From: Planctomycetota bacterium
Lineage (GTDB): Bacteria; Planctomycetota; Planctomycetia; Pirellulales; Pirellulaceae
Length of the DNA: 48,464 nt
Reading direction: 5' to 3'
Assembly (NCBI GenBank): GCA_963204995.1
Contig: CAUJKL010000806.1
Location: 1 to 48,464 of the forward strand
The notes below the pieces were generated by a model. The model saw only the letters and a program-made list of their open reading frames with translations. It was not told the origin of the DNA and made no database searches. Of the stretch, positions 45,090 through 48,464 are shown one piece after another; position 1 is the stretch's first letter, and each line of letters opens with the position of its first letter. Both the position numbers and the translations under genes were made by a program.

Positions 45090-48000
45090 ATGAACTCGCT
45101 ACGAGCAGATTCTCAGCATGAGCATCCAACTGCGGAAGCGTGGCGACGGTTCATCGACGGCCGGACCCAGAAAGACGAAGCGGACTCGATGGAACGTCAT
45201 CTGGCCGAATGCCAAAGTTGCGTGGCCACAGTCGCGACTTTCGCCGGCCAGGCTGACGAATTCCTCGCGCGGCTCCGTTCCCTGCACAGCGATTCACCGG
45301 TCCCACCCATCGCGGCAACCGTCACTCTCAACGAGCCGCCGGTCGCGGACGATTCAGAGCGAATCATCGGCCCGTACAAGCTGCTGCAGCAACTCGGTGA
45401 AGGCGGCATGGGTGTCGTCTACATGGCCGAGCAGACCGAGCCGGTGCGGCGGCGCGTGGCGCTCAAGATCATCAAGCCGGGCATGGACAGCGGCCAAGTC
45501 ATCGCGCGGTTCGAGGCCGAGCGGCAAGCGTTGGCCATGATGGATCACCAGAATATCGCCCGCGTGCTCGACGCTGGAACGACTGACACCGGGCGGCCGT
45601 TCTTCGTCATGGAGCTGGTCAAGGGCGTGCCGATCACTGAATACTGCGACAGCAACAAACTGACAGTCGCCGAGCGATTGGCGTTGTTCGTTCCCGTTTG
45701 CCAGGCGATTCAACATGCTCATCAGAAGGGGATCATCCACCGCGATATCAAACCGTCGAACGTGATGGTCACGCTGTACGACGGCAAGCCGGTGGCGAAG
45801 GTCATTGACTTTGGCGTAGCCAAGGCGATCGAGCAGCGGCTGACCGAGCGGACGATGTTCACGCAGTACGGACAGGTCATCGGCACGCTGGAATACATGA
45901 GCCCCGAGCAGGCCGAGATGAGCGGTCTGGACATCGACACTCGCAGCGACATCTATTCGCTCGGCGTGCTGCTGTACGAACTGCTGACTGGCTCGACGCC
46001 GATCAGCAAGGACCAGTTGGCTGAGGGCGGGCTGATGGAATTGCTGCGGATGATCCGCGAGCACGAACCGGTGCGGCCCAGCACGCGGCTGAGCGATTCG
46101 CACGAGACGCTGCCAACAATCTCGGCCCAGCGGCAGAGCGATCCGAAGAAACTCAATCTGCTGATCCGCGGCGAGCTCGATTGGATCGTGATGAAAGCGC
46201 TCGACAAAGACCGCACGCGGCGTTACGAAACGGCGAACGGTCTGGCCCGCGATATCGAAAGGTATTTGAACGACGAGCCGGTCGAAGCATGCCCACCGAG
46301 CACGCGATACCGGATGAGCAAGTTTGCGCGAAAGAACCGCGGCGTCCTGCTGACGGTGGCGGCGTTCGCAGTCCTGTTGATCGCAGGTATTGTTGTCAGT
46401 TCGCTGCTGGCTGTCCGCGCGACGCTCGCCGAACGAAGCGTCGCCAACGAGCGCAATGAAGCGATCGCCGCGCGGAACCGCGAAGCTGATCAGCGCCGCC
46501 AAGCAGATTCGCTACGGCTAAAGGCCGATCAAGCGCGGCTGGAGGCCGACGCCGCGCGGGTGCAAGCCGAAACCGACCGCGATACTGCCGTGCGAACCCT
46601 GTATTACTCGTCGATGAACCAGACCGCACAGCAAGCGAAGAACGATCCTCGTGGAGCCAGCGTGTCGCGGAGCGTCGATCAGTGGCGGCTCGCTCCGATG
46701 CGCGGCGACCCGCGCGGTTGGGAATGGCACTTGTTGAATTCGCCGCAATCGAACGAGACGTTTCTGCTGCAAGGGCACACGGTCGATTGCCGCGCGGTCG
46801 ACTGGCGGCCTGGCGGCGAGTATCTGGCTTCGGCGGGCTTCAACGACGCCATCCGAGTCTGGTGCATGCGGACGGGGAACGAAGTCGCCGCCTTCCCCGC
46901 CGGTACTGCCGTCGCGCTCGCCTGGAGCCCCGACGGAAAGACCATCGCCGCCGCGAACGCCCATCGGAAACTGCTGTTCTTCGAACCCTTCTCGAAGGCC
47001 GCCGCCCGAAGTTGGGACTTCGCGTCCTCGTTTCCCAGAACGCTCAGTTGGTCGCCCGACGGCCTGCAGATCGTCTGCGGAATGAATGACAGTACCATCG
47101 AGATCCGTAACGTGGCCACGGGCGACTTGATCGCGTCCGTTACGCAGGCGGAACCGACGCGGCTGGTTCGCTGGAGCCCCGACGGCCGGCACATCGCTGC
47201 AACCGCCGACAATTTGGTTCGAGTGTGGGACCCCATGTTGCGGCCGCTTCACGAATTGACCGGACACGCGAAGCAAGTCGTCGGGCTGCGATGGGGGAGT
47301 CGTGAATCTGAGTTATGGAGCGCCGGCGGCGACGGCTCGATCACCGTTTGGAACGCCTTCGAAGCGAAGTCGGAGCGAACGGTCACGTGCTCTGGCGTTG
47401 AAGCGTTGGGAGCCGATTGGAACCCGGACGGCACGGAGATCGCCTTCTGTTGTTGGAATCGGATCGTGCTGGCAGACACTCAGTCCGGCGGGCGGTTGGC
47501 TGACTGGTACGCTTCGCGCGGCGTCTTCGGCGGCTTCGGCGAGTTGATCAAGTGGAGCGACGACGGCGCGCGGCTGAGCATGGCGCTGACCAGCTGGTCC
47601 GCGCCAGTACCAGTTTGGGATGTCGAGACGATGAAGCGAAAGCACGGAGACGTTGCGGCCGGCGCGCCAGCGAAACCGATCCCAAGCCGGCAGCTGCCTT
47701 GGATGGATTGGAGCAAGGACGGCGATGTGATCGCCTCCTGTGCGGTCGACGAGATCAAGATTTGGGACGCGCGGCGTCAGCAGCTCCTGCGTACGATCGA
47801 CGTTCGGGATGCACCGAGCAGTTGCGGGCGAATCAGTCCCGATGGTCAGCGGTTGGCGGTCGCGTTTCGAGATGTCGCTACCAAGCACTTGCGGGTCTAT
47901 GCCTTGATGGATGGAGCCGAGATCTGGTCGGCCGACCTCCCGCAGCAAGGCTACAGCGTCGATTGGAGTGCGGACGGCGAGTGGCTGGCGGTGGCGTCGA

Positions 48001-48464
48001 ATGCCGATGCACCGAGCCCGGTTCACGTTCTCTCCGCCTCCGGCAGACAGCTCGACGTGCAGTACGGGACGTCGATGAGCTATAGCCATATTGCTTTTGA
48101 ACCGGCTGGGAAACGGCTGGCGTTAGCGGACGGTTATCGGATCATGATTCGCGAGGCCGGCGCGACCGACGGCACGCTCGTCATGCGCGGCGAGAATTAC
48201 GCGAGGAATCTTATGCGTTGGAGCCGCGATGGACGGCGGCTGGCGTGCAACATGAGCGAAGGTTTGATCCGCGTCGCGACCTTGGGACCGGAGCCGAGCG
48301 TCATCCGCCTGGAAGGACATTCGACGCATGTGACCTGTTTGAGCTGGAGTTGGAATGACCAGCGACTGGCGTCGCTCGACGAGACCGGAACGCTGAAGGT
48401 GTGGGACGTTGCCGAAGGACGCGAGATTCTGTCGCTGCCGAATCAAGCCATCTCGCTCGCCTGG
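45090..48464 (+). CDS. Zinc-finger (anti-sigma-like) - Ser/Thr kinase - TM - WD40-repeat protein, truncated by window end
   Basis: Open from ATG 45090 to edge; [11 protein letters not shown] (HxxxCxxC); [62 protein letters not shown]40-like repeats. Confidence 0.92.
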   Translation, partial: MNSLRADSQHEHPTAEAWRRFIDGRTQKDEADSMERHLAECQSCVATVATFAGQADEFLARLRSLHSDSPVPPIAATVTLNEPPVADDSERIIGPYKLLQQLGEGGMGVVYMAEQTEPVRRRVALKIIKPGMDSGQVIARFEAERQALAMMDHQNIARVLDAGTTDTGRPFFVMELVKGVPITEYCDSNKLTVAERLALFVPVCQAIQHAHQKGIIHRDIKPSNVMVTLYDGKPVAKVIDFGVAKAIEQRLTERTMFTQYGQVIGTLEYMSPEQAEMSGLDIDTRSDIYSLGVLLYELLTGSTPISKDQLAEGGLMELLRMIREHEPVRPSTRLSDSHETLPTISAQRQSDPKKLNLLIRGELDWIVMKALDKDRTRRYETANGLARDIERYLNDEPVEACPPSTRYRMSKFARKNRGVLLTVAAFAVLLIAGIVVSSLLAVRATLAERSVANERNEAIAARNREADQRRQADSLRLKADQARLEADAARVQAETDRDTAVRTLYYSSMNQTAQQAKNDPRGASVSRSVDQWRLAPMRGDPRGWEWHLLNSPQSNETFLLQGHTVDCRAVDWRPGGEYLASAGFNDAIRVWCMRTGNEVAAFPAGTAVALAWSPDGKTIAAANAHRKLLFFEPFSKAAARSWDFASSFPRTLSWSPDGLQIVCGMNDSTIEIRNVATGDLIASVTQAEPTRLVRWSPDGRHIAATADNLVRVWDPMLRPLHELTGHAKQVVGLRWGSRESELWSAGGDGSITVWNAFEAKSERTVTCSGVEALGADWNPDGTEIAFCCWNRIVLADTQSGGRLADWYASRGVFGGFGELIKWSDDGARLSMALTSWSAPVPVWDVETMKRKHGDVAAGAPAKPIPSRQLPWMDWSKDGDVIASCAVDEIKIWDARRQQLLRTIDVRDAPSSCGRISPDGQRLAVAFRDVATKHLRVYALMDGAEIWSADLPQQGYSVDWSADGEWLAVASNADAPSPVHVLSASGRQLDVQYGTSMSYSHIAFEPAGKRLALADGYRIMIREAGATDGTLVMRGENYARNLMRWSRDGRRLACNMSEGLIRVATLGPEPSVIRLEGHSTHVTCLSWSWNDQRLASLDETGTLKVWDVAEGREILSLPNQAISLAW

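Noticed and set aside
44429-45091. 220-aa minus ORF ([12 protein letters not shown]...)
   Set aside because: Partly translated from palindromic repeat copy 2 and antisense to the sigma factor gene
45354-46502. 382-aa minus ORF
   Set aside because: Shadow of the kinase coding frame on the + strand

Overview
The window has the character of a chromosomal segment from a planctomycete-like bacterium. Support for that is a DUF1559 pseudopilin-type protein, a DUF1080 protein, an ECF sigma factor next to a kinase/WD40 protein, and many short palindromic elements. Housekeeping genes: glnA (partial), a diadenylate cyclase fused to a YbbR-like domain, gdhA, FHA + class III nucleotide cyclase, parvulin, cardiolipin synthase, folD, siroheme sulfite/nitrite reductase, msrA, two M24 peptidases, panD, an SSS symporter, an mrfA/mrfB-like helicase-exonuclease pair, an acyl-CoA synthetase, and an ECF sigma factor. 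A zinc-finger/Ser-Thr kinase/WD40 protein runs off the right edge; it is missing from the ORF track because it has no stop in the window. The best candidate for an undescribed system is the co-directional block at about 24.6-32.4 kb. It contains a PMT-like glycosyltransferase fused to a possible alpha/alpha-toroid domain and a small Sec-exported peptide with 7 Cys and an RGG-C junction. These are followed by a membrane protein with tandem C39-like domains (one intact, one degenerate), two exported proteins with C-terminal membrane anchors, and a DUF1559 pseudopilin. Other notable items are a decayed REP-associated transposase, a HEPN-like two-gene module containing a perfect 16-bp hairpin, a candidate structured RNA upstream of gdhA, and several palindromic repeat families. 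All calls come from reading the sequence and supplied translations; no database search was run.
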